A stretch of 64,000 nt of DNA from Ruminimicrobiellum sp045223915 (GTDB lineage Bacteria > Elusimicrobiota > Endomicrobiia > Endomicrobiales > Endomicrobiaceae). The stretch lies in assembly GCA_045223915.1 (NCBI GenBank), contig JBGUZU010000040.1:1-64000 (forward strand), in the 5' to 3' direction. Every line of letters begins with the position of its first letter. Position 1 is the first letter of the stretch. The notes beneath the pieces are model-generated. The model was given only the letters and a program-made list of their open reading frames with translations, did not search any database and was not told the DNA's origin. Positions 27,041-36,639 of this stretch are shown here, piece by piece. A program made the translations under genes and the position numbers.

Positions 27041-28469
27041 CAGCCTTTTTACAGTCTTTGCAACCGTTTCCTTTACCGTTCCAACAATATGTACAAAGAT
27101 TTTCTTCCGGTAAACCTATTGCTTCTATCATATCTTCCAATGTTTGATATTTCAAAGACGTAATATTCAAATACTTTCTGATCCACTCTATCATTTTAGC
27201 ATATTTTTCGGTTTTCGGGTCAAGGTATTCGGAAATATCTTCTATATCACTGCCTTCAATTTCTCTTATAGCTCTTCTTGTTATAAGTTCACTGTTTGTT
27301 CTTGTAGAGTTACAATATGTGCACGGAAACATCAACGGAGGACATGCAGGTCTTACATGTATTTCTTTTGCTCCGCAATTCCAAATTTTTTCAACGGTAA
27401 AATTCTTTAACTGTGTTCCCCTGACTATAGAATCTTCCAAAAGAATAAGACTGTTTCCTTCAATAACTTCTTTTATTGCTATAAGTTTCATTCTTGCGGT
27501 TAAGTTTCTTAAATGTTGTGACGGAGGCGCATAACTTCTTCCGTAGGTGGGAGTATATTTTACCAACGGTCTTCTAAACGGAATACCGGACTCCATTGAA
27601 TAACCTATTGCATGTGCAAGACCGGAATCAGGAACACCGGCAACCAAATCCGCCTTTATTCCCTTATCTCTTTTTGCAAGAAGTTTTCCGCTTCTTTCTC
27701 TTACGATTTCGGAATTTAATCCTTCATAACTTGATGACGGAAATCCCGTATATATCCATAAGAATGTACAAATTTTCTTTTCTTTGTAACCCGGTTCCAA
27801 AACTTTAACTTCGGTATCACTGATTAAAAGAATTTCTCCCGGATTTAAGTCTCTGATTGTTCTGTATCCTAAATTTGCAAAACCGCAGGTTTCAGAACAA
27901 ATAGCAAAAGATTCGGAATCCTGACCTAAAACAAGTGCCGTTCTTCCGAAATAATCTCTTGCGGCATAAATTCCTTCTCTCGTCAAGATAAGCAAAGAAC
28001 AAGAACCTTTTATCTTACTGAACATCAATTTTATACCGTCTTGTATTGTTTGACCGGTTGAAACGATTCTTGCTACAAGTTCGGTCATATTAACATGTGA
28101 TTTGCTGAATTCGCTGAAACATATTCCGGCATCCATCATCTCTTTTGCAAGTTCTTCCATGTTCACGATTCTTCCGGAAGTAACTATACAAAATTCCCCC
28201 ACTTTAGACTTCATATAAATTGGTTGTTCTTCCAAATCGCTTATTACGCCGATACCGCTGTGTACTTCTATATTTTTTATGCTTTCAAAAAATTTATCTC
28301 TGAAATTAGCATTGCTCATTCTGTGAATGAATCTTGCAAAGCTGTTATTACCCAATACAGCCAATCCGCCGTATTCGGAGCCCATGTGTGCCTGATAATC
28401 CGTTCCGTAAATTAATGAATCTATACAGCTGTCTTTCTTCTTGGAAACTACCCCGAATAAACCACTCAT
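27033..28469 (-). CDS. PurF-like amidophosphoribosyltransferase lacking the glutaminase Cys
   Basis: The protein has 478 residues. An N-terminal Ntn-type glutaminase domain is followed by a phosphoribosyltransferase domain with PRPP loop LLEDSIVRGTQL. Four cysteines match the 4Fe-4S ligands of Bacillus-type PurF (one in KKICTFLW, one in MFPCTYC, two in ENLCTYC). True PurF starts Met-Cys-Gly, with Cys as N-terminal nucleophile after Met removal. Here the start reads MSGLFGVV, so Ser replaces Cys. The ATG is firmly set by an AGGAG site. It may use free ammonia or have another role. I recall similar Cys-less paralogues in other gut bacteria. Confidence 0.85.
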   Translation of the reverse strand: MSGLFGVVSKKKDSCIDSLIYGTDYQAHMGSEYGGLAVLGNNSFARFIHRMSNANFRDKFFESIKNIEVHSGIGVISDLEEQPIYMKSKVGEFCIVTSGRIVNMEELAKEMMDAGICFSEFSKSHVNMTELVARIVSTGQTIQDGIKLMFSKIKGSCSLLILTREGIYAARDYFGRTALVLGQDSESFAICSETCGFANLGYRTIRDLNPGEILLISDTEVKVLEPGYKEKKICTFLWIYTGFPSSSYEGLNSEIVRERSGKLLAKRDKGIKADLVAGVPDSGLAHAIGYSMESGIPFRRPLVKYTPTYGRSYAPPSQHLRNLTARMKLIAIKEVIEGNSLILLEDSIVRGTQLKNFTVEKIWNCGAKEIHVRPACPPLMFPCTYCNSTRTNSELITRRAIREIEGSDIEDISEYLDPKTEKYAKMIEWIRKYLNITSLKYQTLEDMIEAIGLPEENLCTYCWNGKGNGCKDCKKAEK

Positions 28470-28478
28470 TTTTTTCTC

Positions 28479-29198
28479 CTATATGAGACCGTTATCTTTA
28501 AAACTGTAATAATCGGCATTTGTAACAATTATATGGTCTAATAATATAACATCTACTGTCTTTAAAGCTTTTTGTATTGCTTCAGTTGCTATTATATCAT
28601 TTTGTGAAGGTTTGCAAACACCCCCCGGATGATTATGAGCAACTATAACACTTCTTGCATCCGTTAAAACTGCATTCTTTACAATTTTTGAAGGATATAC
28701 TGCAGACCTTGATACAGTTCCTTCACTTATTATTTTACAGTCTAAAACTTTATTAGAAGCATTTAAAAATAATGCCGTCATTTTTTCTTCGTTTGATGTT
28801 CCTATAAAGTTTTTCAGGAAATCAACGGTTTCCTGCGGGCCGGAAAGTTTTTCTTTTTCCTTCACGGCAAATTCCGAATACTTTACGGCAAAGTTTTTTA
28901 AAAAATAAAGAAAATATGCTACATGTTCTCCTACACCTTTAACATCTTTAAAAAACTCTTTTAATTCATCATAATCGGCAAACAATACATCTTTTAAACT
29001 TCCGAACTTTTTTATAAGATCTTTAGCTATTTGTTTTGTATCTTTTCTCGATATGGCAAAGAATAATGCAAATTCTAAAATTTCGTAGTCGTGCCAACCT
29101 TCAAAATTAGTTTTAAAAAATTTATCTTTTACTCTTTTTCTGTGCCCTTTTACAGTATCGGCATTGATAGTTATATTTATTTTTGATTCTGTTTCCAT
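28479..29198 (-). CDS. radC: RadC family JAMM/MPN+ domain protein
   Basis: The 239-residue protein has an N-terminal helix-hairpin-helix part (KDVKGVGEHVAYFLYFL) and a C-terminal JAMM metalloprotease-like domain with AHNHPGGVCKPSQND. The family was named for DNA repair, but that role is doubtful, and its biochemical activity is unsettled. It overlaps nadE by 22 bases and precedes the purF-like gene in the same direction. Confidence 0.92.
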   Translation of the reverse strand: METESKINITINADTVKGHRKRVKDKFFKTNFEGWHDYEILEFALFFAISRKDTKQIAKDLIKKFGSLKDVLFADYDELKEFFKDVKGVGEHVAYFLYFLKNFAVKYSEFAVKEKEKLSGPQETVDFLKNFIGTSNEEKMTALFLNASNKVLDCKIISEGTVSRSAVYPSKIVKNAVLTDARSVIVAHNHPGGVCKPSQNDIIATEAIQKALKTVDVILLDHIIVTNADYYSFKDNGLI

Positions 29199-30787
29199 AT
29201 ATATCCGTTGCTCATTGGTAAAGTAATATCTCTTGAAAAAGCGGTTTTAGAAACTCTTGTTCCTAACGGAGATTGTCTTCTCTTGTATTCCGATGTGGAT
29301 AACAGTTTCCAAACTTTATCTAAAACTTCTTTTTTTACACCGCTTTTTATTATTTGAGAATAAGTTTTTTCCTCTTCCAATATTTTTATTAATATATCGT
29401 CCAAAATATCGTATTCCGGCAACGAATCGGAATCTTTTTGATTGTCTCTGAGTTCTGCCGTGGGAGGTCTTGTAATTATAAATTCCGGAATAACATTTGA
29501 AATTGTGTTTCTGTATTTTGAAAGTGCATAAACATCTTTCTTTAATAAGTCTCCTATAACGGAATATCCGCCCGTTGCATCACCGTAAAGCGTGCTGTAA
29601 CCTACGGCATCTTCGGACTTATTACATGTACACAAAATAAAATAACCGAACTTATTCGATAATGCCATTAAAATATTGCTTCTTATTCTTGCCTGCAAAT
29701 TTTCTTCCGTTAAATCTTTTGGCTTTCCTTCAAAAGAAGGTATTAGCGTTTTTATATAGACATCATAAATGTCGTTAATAGGAATTGTTTTTGTTTGAAT
29801 GTTTAAATTTTTACACAATTCCAAAGCGCAATCTATAGATTCTTTGGATGTATATTTCGACGGCATAAGAACACCTAATACATTTTCGGAACCTATTGCA
29901 TCTGCGGCAACAGCGGCAACCAATGCGGAATCTATTCCCCCGCTTACACCCAAAGCACATTTCTTAAATTTGTTTTTTGTCATGTAATCTTTTAGTCCCA
30001 AGACTAAAGCATCATACATTTCTTTGTTTTTATCATTTTGTTTGTTTTCGACATTTATTCCGTCGGTATCAACGATTATCAATTTTTCTTCGAAAGATTG
30101 TTCTACAAGTTTAAAGTTACCGTTTTTATCGACATAGATTGCAAGTCCGTCGAAAATAAAACCGTCGTTTCCGCCGAGCATATTCAAATAAGCAAAATCC
30201 GCTTTTGTTTGTATGGCAAGATTCTTTGCTAATTCTTTAAATTCTTCGATTTTTCCGTAATAATAAGGGCTGCAACCGAGAACAAAAACGGTATTCGGCT
30301 TTGTTTTCGTTTCCTTAAAAACAGTTAAAATATTTTCTTTTATTGTTTCGGGATTATCCATAACGACAAACATTATATTTTTGTCTGCAAATTTTAAAGT
30401 GTTAATAATGTCGTATTTTTTAAAATATTTTATATCGTTAAAAGCGGAATCGTTTAATGTATTCTTTGCGGAAGCTACCGTCGACAATTCTTTATATAAT
30501 AAAGAAACCGAATTTAGGAGTCCGTCCTTACCGTCTTTCGTAATAGTTCCGCAAATTACGGGTATATTGCTTTCTTTAATTATTTTATCTGCGGCTTTTA
30601 TATTTTCTTCGATAAAATCTTTGTTTAAAAGCAAATCTCCGCAATATCCGCCGCAAATTGCAAATTCCGGAAACACTATTAAGTCACATTTTTCTTTTTG
30701 GGCATCGACGATATAATCGGATATCTTATTAAGATTATCCGTAACTTTTCCTGCTGTTTGGTTTATTTTTGCCAATGCTATTTTCAT
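29177..30787 (-). CDS. nadE: NAD+ synthetase with a degenerate glutaminase domain
   Basis: The protein has 536 residues: a nitrilase-fold glutaminase domain (1-250) and an N-type ATP pyrophosphatase synthetase domain with SGGIDSALVAA. It makes NAD+ from deamido-NAD+. Of the nitrilase triad, Glu41 (VFPEFA) and Lys108 (SAKNTL) are kept. The nucleophile Cys of the usual ICED motif is Met143 (FVVMDNPE). Ammonia use instead of glutamine is therefore likely. The synthetase domain looks complete. It overlaps the release-factor-like gene by four bases. Confidence 0.9.
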   Translation of the reverse strand: MKIALAKINQTAGKVTDNLNKISDYIVDAQKEKCDLIVFPEFAICGGYCGDLLLNKDFIEENIKAADKIIKESNIPVICGTITKDGKDGLLNSVSLLYKELSTVASAKNTLNDSAFNDIKYFKKYDIINTLKFADKNIMFVVMDNPETIKENILTVFKETKTKPNTVFVLGCSPYYYGKIEEFKELAKNLAIQTKADFAYLNMLGGNDGFIFDGLAIYVDKNGNFKLVEQSFEEKLIIVDTDGINVENKQNDKNKEMYDALVLGLKDYMTKNKFKKCALGVSGGIDSALVAAVAADAIGSENVLGVLMPSKYTSKESIDCALELCKNLNIQTKTIPINDIYDVYIKTLIPSFEGKPKDLTEENLQARIRSNILMALSNKFGYFILCTCNKSEDAVGYSTLYGDATGGYSVIGDLLKKDVYALSKYRNTISNVIPEFIITRPPTAELRDNQKDSDSLPEYDILDDILIKILEEEKTYSQIIKSGVKKEVLDKVWKLLSTSEYKRRQSPLGTRVSKTAFSRDITLPMSNGYIWKQNQK

Positions 30788-31197
30788 TCTATTACAACCT
30801 TCTTTCTGTTTTCTTTTTTTTCGGAATTCATTCTTTTTAATTCCAAAATTTTTTCTTTGGCTCTTTTGCTTCTTTTTCTTTTTTGTTGTCTTATTTTTTC
30901 GATTTCTCTTTGTTTTTTACTTTTTTCGCCCAAAAGTCTGCACTCTATTTCTTCCGCTAACATTCTCCTTGCATAATATCTGTTTAAGAGTTGAGTTCGT
31001 GCTTTTTGACATTTTATTTCTATGTTTAAAGGAAGATATTTTAAATATACACAAGTTGCAACTTTGTTCACGTTTTGACCGCCTTTACCCGACGAGTGAA
31101 CAAATTTTTCAACAATATCGCATTCTTTAATATTTAATTTAACGAATTTGTCTTCAAGTTCTTTTTGTTTTGATATCGTTATACCGAAATTTATCAT
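30784..31197 (-). CDS. RF-1 domain protein (ArfB/YaeJ- or RF-H-like)
   Basis: The 137-residue protein has the peptidyl-tRNA hydrolysis motif GGQ in SGKGGQNVNKVATCVYL, and a basic C-terminal tail rich in Lys and Arg (KSKKQREIEKIRQQKRKRSKRAKEK). It has no stop-codon recognition domain. Such proteins rescue stalled ribosomes, with the basic tail entering the mRNA channel. The ATG at 31197 overlaps the HAD stop (ATGA); a start six codons earlier is possible. Confidence 0.85.
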   Translation of the reverse strand: MINFGITISKQKELEDKFVKLNIKECDIVEKFVHSSGKGGQNVNKVATCVYLKYLPLNIEIKCQKARTQLLNRYYARRMLAEEIECRLLGEKSKKQREIEKIRQQKRKRSKRAKEKILELKRMNSEKKENRKKVVIE

Positions 31198-31814
31198 ACT
31201 TCTATTCCGAAACATTCCAAATCTTGTCTTAATTTTATTATATTTTTAAAAGAAAAAGCTTTTATTCCCATAGCCATAGCAGCATAAACATTTTCTTTAT
31301 TGTCGTCTGTAAAAAACATATTTTGCGGTTCAACATTATGATATTTTAAAACTTGCTCATAAATTTCTGCATCAGGTTTTCTTGCATTCATGATATAAGA
31401 TAAATGCATCTTTTTAAAATTCATAAAAAAGTCGGAATATTTTTTATATAAATAATCAAAATGTAATTCATTGGTATTGGACAACAATGCAAGTTCGTAT
31501 CTGTGAGCTAAAGAAATTACTAAGTCCATAACATCTTGTATCGGTGTGAAAATATTATTCCAAATATCCGAAAACTTATCAAAAGATAAGTTTTCCAATT
31601 TCAGCATATCAACCATTGATTTATAAAAATTTTGAGAAGAAATCAGTCCTTTTTCATATTTGGCAAAGATATCTATATGGGAAATAACAAACTGCTCCAT
31701 ATTTTCAAATAAAGCTTTTTCGTGAGAATATTCCGATAAAGATTTAGATATTATGTTTAAATCATAATCGAAAATAACTTTACCTAAATCAAAAACAATA
31801 ACTTTTTCTGACAT
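31194..31814 (-). CDS. HAD-superfamily hydrolase (YihX/epoxide-hydrolase-like subclass)
   Basis: The 206-residue protein has motif I as FDLGKVIFDYD, motif II ALLSNTNELH and motif IV FFTDDNKENVYAA. In motif I the second aspartate is replaced (DLG rather than DxD). That is typical of the YihX/haloacid dehalogenase-like branch and leaves the nucleophilic Asp in place. The probable substrate is a small phosphorylated metabolite; it cannot be specified. First gene of the HAD-RF-nadE-radC-purF run. Confidence 0.85.
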   Translation of the reverse strand: MSEKVIVFDLGKVIFDYDLNIISKSLSEYSHEKALFENMEQFVISHIDIFAKYEKGLISSQNFYKSMVDMLKLENLSFDKFSDIWNNIFTPIQDVMDLVISLAHRYELALLSNTNELHFDYLYKKYSDFFMNFKKMHLSYIMNARKPDAEIYEQVLKYHNVEPQNMFFTDDNKENVYAAMAMGIKAFSFKNIIKLRQDLECFGIEV

Positions 31815-31851
31815 AAAAGCCTCGGAATATTTTGAAAAGGACTAAAAGCTT

Positions 31852-32691
31852 TTAACCTTTTACGGCACCGGCAGCAATACCTTTAACGATATGCTTTTGC
31901 ATAAGAAGGTAAATTATTACTATCGGAATGGTAGCTATCGTAAGTCCTGCCATCAAAAGAGGATAATCCGTCATGTGAGTTCCCTGGAACACCATTAAAC
32001 CTCTCTGTATAGGCATTTTTGAAGGGTCTTGTAAAACAACTAAAGCCAACAAGAATTCATTCCATATATTTAAGCACTGAATAATAACAAGTGTTGCAAC
32101 GGCAGGTTTTGCCAAAGGAAGTGCGATTCTCCAATATATACCGAATCTTGAACAACCGTCTATAAGAGCAGCTTCTTCTATTTCTCTCGGTAATTCTTCA
32201 AAGAAAGCCTTTAACAAGAATAATCCGAAAGCAATACCACCGCTTATATAACATAATAAAAGACCTGTTCTTGTATCCAACAAATGTAAACTTTTAAGTA
32301 AAAGATATAACGGAACGAATGCTCCCGGTATAGGAATTAATAATGTGGATATCAATAAATAAAACAGGATTGTTTTTCCCCAGAACTCAAGTCTTGCAAA
32401 AGCATAAGCAGCCATGGAAGTTACAAGTACAATTGCGGAAACACCTACAACGGTATAAATAAGACTGTTTAAGAAATACATACCGAATTTTGCTTTTAAT
32501 AAAGCTTCCGTATAATTGCTCCATTGCCATGCTTCAGGAAACAAAGTAATACTTTTGAATATTTCCTCGTTTGTTTTTAAAGAAGAAGATAACATCCAAA
32601 AAACAGGGAATACACAAGTTAATGCTACAGCTATCAAAATAACATGTGTAATAACATCTAAAATTTTCTTTTTTACTTTGAATGAGTTCAT
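31852..32691 (-). CDS. carbohydrate ABC transporter permease (MalG/CUT1 type)
   Basis: The protein has 279 residues with six predicted membrane helices. The permease EAA motif appears as EEAALIDGCSRFGIYWRIALPLAKP, which docks the ATPase. The CUT1 family imports di- and oligosaccharides. It is last in a three-gene operon with a MalF-type permease and a binding protein. No ATPase gene is present, so a shared MsmX/MalK-type ATPase is likely elsewhere. Confidence 0.93.
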   Translation of the reverse strand: MNSFKVKKKILDVITHVILIAVALTCVFPVFWMLSSSLKTNEEIFKSITLFPEAWQWSNYTEALLKAKFGMYFLNSLIYTVVGVSAIVLVTSMAAYAFARLEFWGKTILFYLLISTLLIPIPGAFVPLYLLLKSLHLLDTRTGLLLCYISGGIAFGLFLLKAFFEELPREIEEAALIDGCSRFGIYWRIALPLAKPAVATLVIIQCLNIWNEFLLALVVLQDPSKMPIQRGLMVFQGTHMTDYPLLMAGLTIATIPIVIIYLLMQKHIVKGIAAGAVKG

Positions 32692-32711
32692 TTTAATATC
32701 CTATATATATC

Positions 32712-33596
32712 TTACTTATTAAATTTTTTACTTACATAAAGCTGACAAATACTTGCTATCAACAATACCATACCGAATATTACTGCCATAGCTGTAGAAT
32801 AACCGAATTCTCCGTTATTCATGTACTGATAAATCTTCGTTATAGGCACATCAGTATGACCTGCAGGACCGCCTTGAGTCATAGAATAAATCAAGTCGAA
32901 TATCTGCATAGCACCTAAAACAGTTAATATTGTAACCATTGTAAATACAGGTATCATGGAAGGAACGGTAATATGTCTAAACTGCTGCCATTTATCCGCG
33001 CCATCAACTTCTGCGGCTTCATATAATTCGTTGGGAATAGTTTGAAGACCTGCAAGAAGTATTATAAAACCGTATCCGAAACCTTTCCACATATGAACGA
33101 CAGCTACGGAAGACAATGCTGTTTTAATTTCGGAAAGCCATGCAAAATCTTTAAATTGTTCGAAACCTATTGCAGCCAACCATGTATTTAAAATACCGAA
33201 ATTACCGTCATACATAAACTTCCATATTAAACCTACAACAATACCGGAAAGTACCGGCGGCAAGAAAAATATCACTCTGTATATGTTCTCACCTCTTATT
33301 TGTCTGTTAACCAAAATTGCAAGAAGTAAAGCCAATCCGTTCTGCAATGTTAAACACAAAAGAGTAACATAACCTGCATTTAACATCGATTTCCAATAAG
33401 CAGGATTATTAAATATAATGTGTTTATACTGAGCAAAGCCGACAAAAACCATGTCTTTATCTATACCGTTCCATTGAAAGAAACTTAATTGAATAGTTCT
33501 TAATAAAGGATATAAATTAAAAACCAAAAACAATATCAATGCCGGCAAGATAAACAGCATATTAAATGTTTTTTCTTTTGGGGATGCATTCATCAT
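32712..33596 (-). CDS. sugar ABC transporter permease (MalF/UgpA type)
   Basis: The protein has 294 residues and six membrane helices, with the EAA loop YEAAEVDGADKWQQFRHITVPSM. It pairs with the downstream MalG-type permease. The start overlaps the stop of the binding-protein gene (ATGATGA), where either of two Met codons could be used. The substrate is not deducible. Confidence 0.93.
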   Translation of the reverse strand: MMNASPKEKTFNMLFILPALILFLVFNLYPLLRTIQLSFFQWNGIDKDMVFVGFAQYKHIIFNNPAYWKSMLNAGYVTLLCLTLQNGLALLLAILVNRQIRGENIYRVIFFLPPVLSGIVVGLIWKFMYDGNFGILNTWLAAIGFEQFKDFAWLSEIKTALSSVAVVHMWKGFGYGFIILLAGLQTIPNELYEAAEVDGADKWQQFRHITVPSMIPVFTMVTILTVLGAMQIFDLIYSMTQGGPAGHTDVPITKIYQYMNNGEFGYSTAMAVIFGMVLLIASICQLYVSKKFNK

Positions 33597-34894
33597 TTTT
33601 GCACCTTCATCTGTCTTAATTTTTCTTCTTGAATTTCTCTTACGGCTTTAGCAGGGTCTTTTTCGCCTATTATTACCGATTGTAAATTAATATTTATATA
33701 ATTTGTTACCTGCCAAGCTTCCAATTTAGGTAAATTTTCAAAAGTTCTTGTTATACTCTTGGAAAATTCTTGTAATACTTCCGGTAAATCTTGAGCACTT
33801 TCTTTATTTGAAGGTATATTTAATGTTGCTTCCGCCAAATATGATTGTTGTTCTCTTTGTGTAAACCATTTTAAGAAAGCAATTGCTTTATCTTTTCTTG
33901 GAGATTCCGCATTAACAAACATTGAAGATCCGTCTCCGCCGAATACTAATAAAGGATATTTTGCATCAGGCAATGAAGGCGGATACATAATACCGTAATT
34001 TAAAGTTGAGTTCATTGATTTATAAACATTTACGCCCCATGAACCGTTAAATGTCATTGCAGCTCTTCCGGTAGCAAATGTTCTTTCAGCATCCTTGTTT
34101 ACCATTGTAACAATTCCGGATGCAAACATTTTGTTATCTCTCATTTCTTCAAATAATTTAAATATCTTTAACCATCTTTCATCATTGTAAGGAATTTTTC
34201 CGTCGATAGTATCAATTATTCCCTGTTTACCGAATAAAGACCACTGATACGATGATGCAAAAGCTCCTATTAACCAAGCTTCACCGAAACCGCTTACGAA
34301 AGGTTGAATTCCCGCTTCTCTCAACTTTTTACCTGCTTCTATAAACTCAGGCCAAGTTTTAGGAGGATTTTCAGGATCGAGACCTGCTTGTTTGAATAAG
34401 TCTTTGTTATAATAAATCATTAAAGAACTTACATCCAAAGGTACTCCGTAAATACCCGGTTTTACTCCCCATTCGTTATTTTCTTCAAAAGAATTTGCTA
34501 TTAAAGATTTTTCAAAGAATACATCTTTCCAACCGGTATTCATTTCATCTGTTAAATCTGCAATGTAGCCGGCATTAATATAAGATGCCAATTCTTTCTT
34601 GTCGCTTTGAGGATTATAAATATCGGGCAATAAATGTCCGCTTGCCGCTGCTGTAATCTTGTTTTTATATACATCGGTAGGAGCATATGTTTCAAATACA
34701 ACCTTTACTCCTGTTTGATCGTAATAATCTTTAGTCAACTTTTCAAAAGCTTCTTGTCTATCCGTCATCCAATGCCAAACCTTAACGACATCCTCACTTT
34801 TAGCACTTCCACTGCCGGAACAACCTGAAACCATAAATATTGCTAAAAGCAAACACAATGTTTGCAGAGCAATAATAATATTTCTCTTAGACAT
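33593..34894 (-). CDS. extracellular sugar-binding lipoprotein of an ABC importer
   Basis: The protein has 433 residues, with a lipoprotein signal peptide and lipobox FMVSGCSG. It belongs to solute-binding protein family 1: typical segments are VWHWMTDRQEAFEKL, GIYGVPLDVSSLMIYYNKDLFKQAGLD and GRAAMTFNGSWG. In Gram-negative cells a lipid-anchored binding protein is less common than a soluble one. It is the first gene of the operon, behind a good promoter. Confidence 0.92.
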   Translation of the reverse strand: MSKRNIIIALQTLCLLLAIFMVSGCSGSGSAKSEDVVKVWHWMTDRQEAFEKLTKDYYDQTGVKVVFETYAPTDVYKNKITAAASGHLLPDIYNPQSDKKELASYINAGYIADLTDEMNTGWKDVFFEKSLIANSFEENNEWGVKPGIYGVPLDVSSLMIYYNKDLFKQAGLDPENPPKTWPEFIEAGKKLREAGIQPFVSGFGEAWLIGAFASSYQWSLFGKQGIIDTIDGKIPYNDERWLKIFKLFEEMRDNKMFASGIVTMVNKDAERTFATGRAAMTFNGSWGVNVYKSMNSTLNYGIMYPPSLPDAKYPLLVFGGDGSSMFVNAESPRKDKAIAFLKWFTQREQQSYLAEATLNIPSNKESAQDLPEVLQEFSKSITRTFENLPKLEAWQVTNYININLQSVIIGEKDPAKAVREIQEEKLRQMKVQK

Positions 34895-34943
34895 TTATCG
34901 TTTTCCCCCATATAAAATAAATTTTTATTGATTTAATTTCTGT

Positions 34944-34973
34944 ATTTTATCAAATTTTATAAAATATAGTCAA
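34944..34973 (-). promoter_or_regulatory. probable sigma-70 promoter of the sugar ABC operon
   Basis: On the minus strand TTGACT (34973-34968) and TAAAAT (34949-34944) are 18 bases apart, about 50 bases before the binding-protein ATG. It matches the atp promoter in both hexamers and in spacing. Confidence 0.6.
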
Positions 34974-35056
34974 TTATAAAAGAACATAAAATTTGTTTTA
35001 ATTTTACGTAAATAAATGATAAAATTAAAAACAGAAAAACATAGAGAAAAGTATAT

Positions 35057-36637
35057 ATGAAGAACTTTTTATCGACAAAAGCATTTTTTGTAATAGCATT
35101 AATATTTATTATTTTTTTTGTGTATGGTAAAGCTGTCAATTTTGCTTTGCTTTCTTTGGATGACACATCATCAATAACGGGCAATCTTGAAAGAATTTCC
35201 AGTATAAAGAATATTCCTGTTCTGTTCACTACAAATTGTTATGATGAAGAAAGTCCGGATATTCCGTATTACAGACCTGTTTTAACATTGACCTTCGCAA
35301 TAGAAACTGTTTTATTCGGATACAATCCGAAAATATATCATTTCGGTAATTTATATCTCTTCTTTTTTGCTCTGTACATAATGTACTTGTTATTGATTAA
35401 ACTTAATTTTGATGAGACAATATCAAAGTTTGTTTTAATATTATTATCAGTTCATCCTGTAATTTCATCCACCGTAGCTTATGTTTCTACTCGTGCCGAA
35501 ATATTAATAGCTATTTTTATACTTCTCTCTTTTATTATGTTGGTAAATTATCTGGAAACAAAAAAAACATTTTATTTGATACCTTATATTCTGTTTTACA
35601 TGATTGCCTTATTTACAAAAGAATCGGCATTAGCTTTTTTCCCGTTATATTTTATTTTTATATTTCTATTTGAGTATAAAATTACATTTAAAGAATATAT
35701 TAAATTGTTTATAGTATTGCTTGCACCGACAGTTTTTTATTTTGTATGTAGAAATGCGGTTGTTCATCAAACAGACTTTTTATATTTCATAACGAGCACT
35801 ATGACATATACCAATTTTATAAAGATTCTTATAATGTATATGTCAAAAATTTTATTTCCCGACTACATTCATACAATTTTATTCAATATACAATTATCAT
35901 TAAAAGATGTTATCATCAGCATGATCTTTATTCTGTTAGTTCTTGTTATCTTTTATAAAAAACTTGCAAAAAGAAAAACCGTTATTTTTTCTTTACTGTG
36001 TATACTGACTTTTTTGTTTCCGACCGTTTTTATGTATGAAAATCAGGTTTTTTATCACAGATTGTTTTTACCGTTATTTTTTATAGCAATGGTAATTATA
36101 CAGGTGTCGGATACTGTTTTAAAGAAAAATATTCGTTTAAAAAAAGTTCTTACATGCTTCTTTGTTGTTTTACTGATAATTTTCTCTTTTAAATCTTTCA
36201 TAAACATTGATAAATATATAAATTCGCCGGTATTTTGGCTTAACATGTATAAAGATGCTCCTAATTATCATTTATCCTGTTTTGGCCTTGCAAAACAGTA
36301 TTATCTTGTAAAACAATATGACAAAGCTTTGGAATTGATAAACGAAGCCAGAAAGTTAAATGATTTATACGAATATAAAATCACAGCCTGTAATATATTA
36401 ATGACACAAGATAAATATGAAGAGGCAAAAAAAATACTGTTTAAAATTTTGGAAGAAGAAGAAAGAACAGAAGCCGTATTTTATCTAAGCCAAATTTATT
36501 ATTTTGAAGGAGATATGAAAAAGGCTGTTGAATATGCAAAGCAAGCATATGCCATGGATCCTAACGACAAACTCATTTTAAAACATGTTGCAAGATTACC
36601 GGACTTTAATTTGAATATAAACTCAAATAAGGAATAA
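35057..36637 (+). CDS. GT-C-like membrane protein with TPR tail (TMTC-like)
   Basis: The 526-residue protein has about ten membrane helices. An early acidic loop (LLSLDDTSSITGNLE) is followed by YYRPVLTLTFAIE, as in the TMTC/PMT-like GT-C glycosyltransferases that use lipid-linked sugars. The last 120 residues form two or three TPR-like helix pairs (YDKALELINEARKLND, GDMKKAVEYAKQAYAMDPND). The role may be protein or glycan glycosylation at the membrane. It lies 2 bases upstream of hydF and is probably co-transcribed with it, with no evident functional link. Confidence 0.75.
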   Translation: MKNFLSTKAFFVIALIFIIFFVYGKAVNFALLSLDDTSSITGNLERISSIKNIPVLFTTNCYDEESPDIPYYRPVLTLTFAIETVLFGYNPKIYHFGNLYLFFFALYIMYLLLIKLNFDETISKFVLILLSVHPVISSTVAYVSTRAEILIAIFILLSFIMLVNYLETKKTFYLIPYILFYMIALFTKESALAFFPLYFIFIFLFEYKITFKEYIKLFIVLLAPTVFYFVCRNAVVHQTDFLYFITSTMTYTNFIKILIMYMSKILFPDYIHTILFNIQLSLKDVIISMIFILLVLVIFYKKLAKRKTVIFSLLCILTFLFPTVFMYENQVFYHRLFLPLFFIAMVIIQVSDTVLKKNIRLKKVLTCFFVVLLIIFSFKSFINIDKYINSPVFWLNMYKDAPNYHLSCFGLAKQYYLVKQYDKALELINEARKLNDLYEYKITACNILMTQDKYEEAKKILFKILEEEERTEAVFYLSQIYYFEGDMKKAVEYAKQAYAMDPNDKLILKHVARLPDFNLNINSNKE

Positions 36638-36639
36638 AA

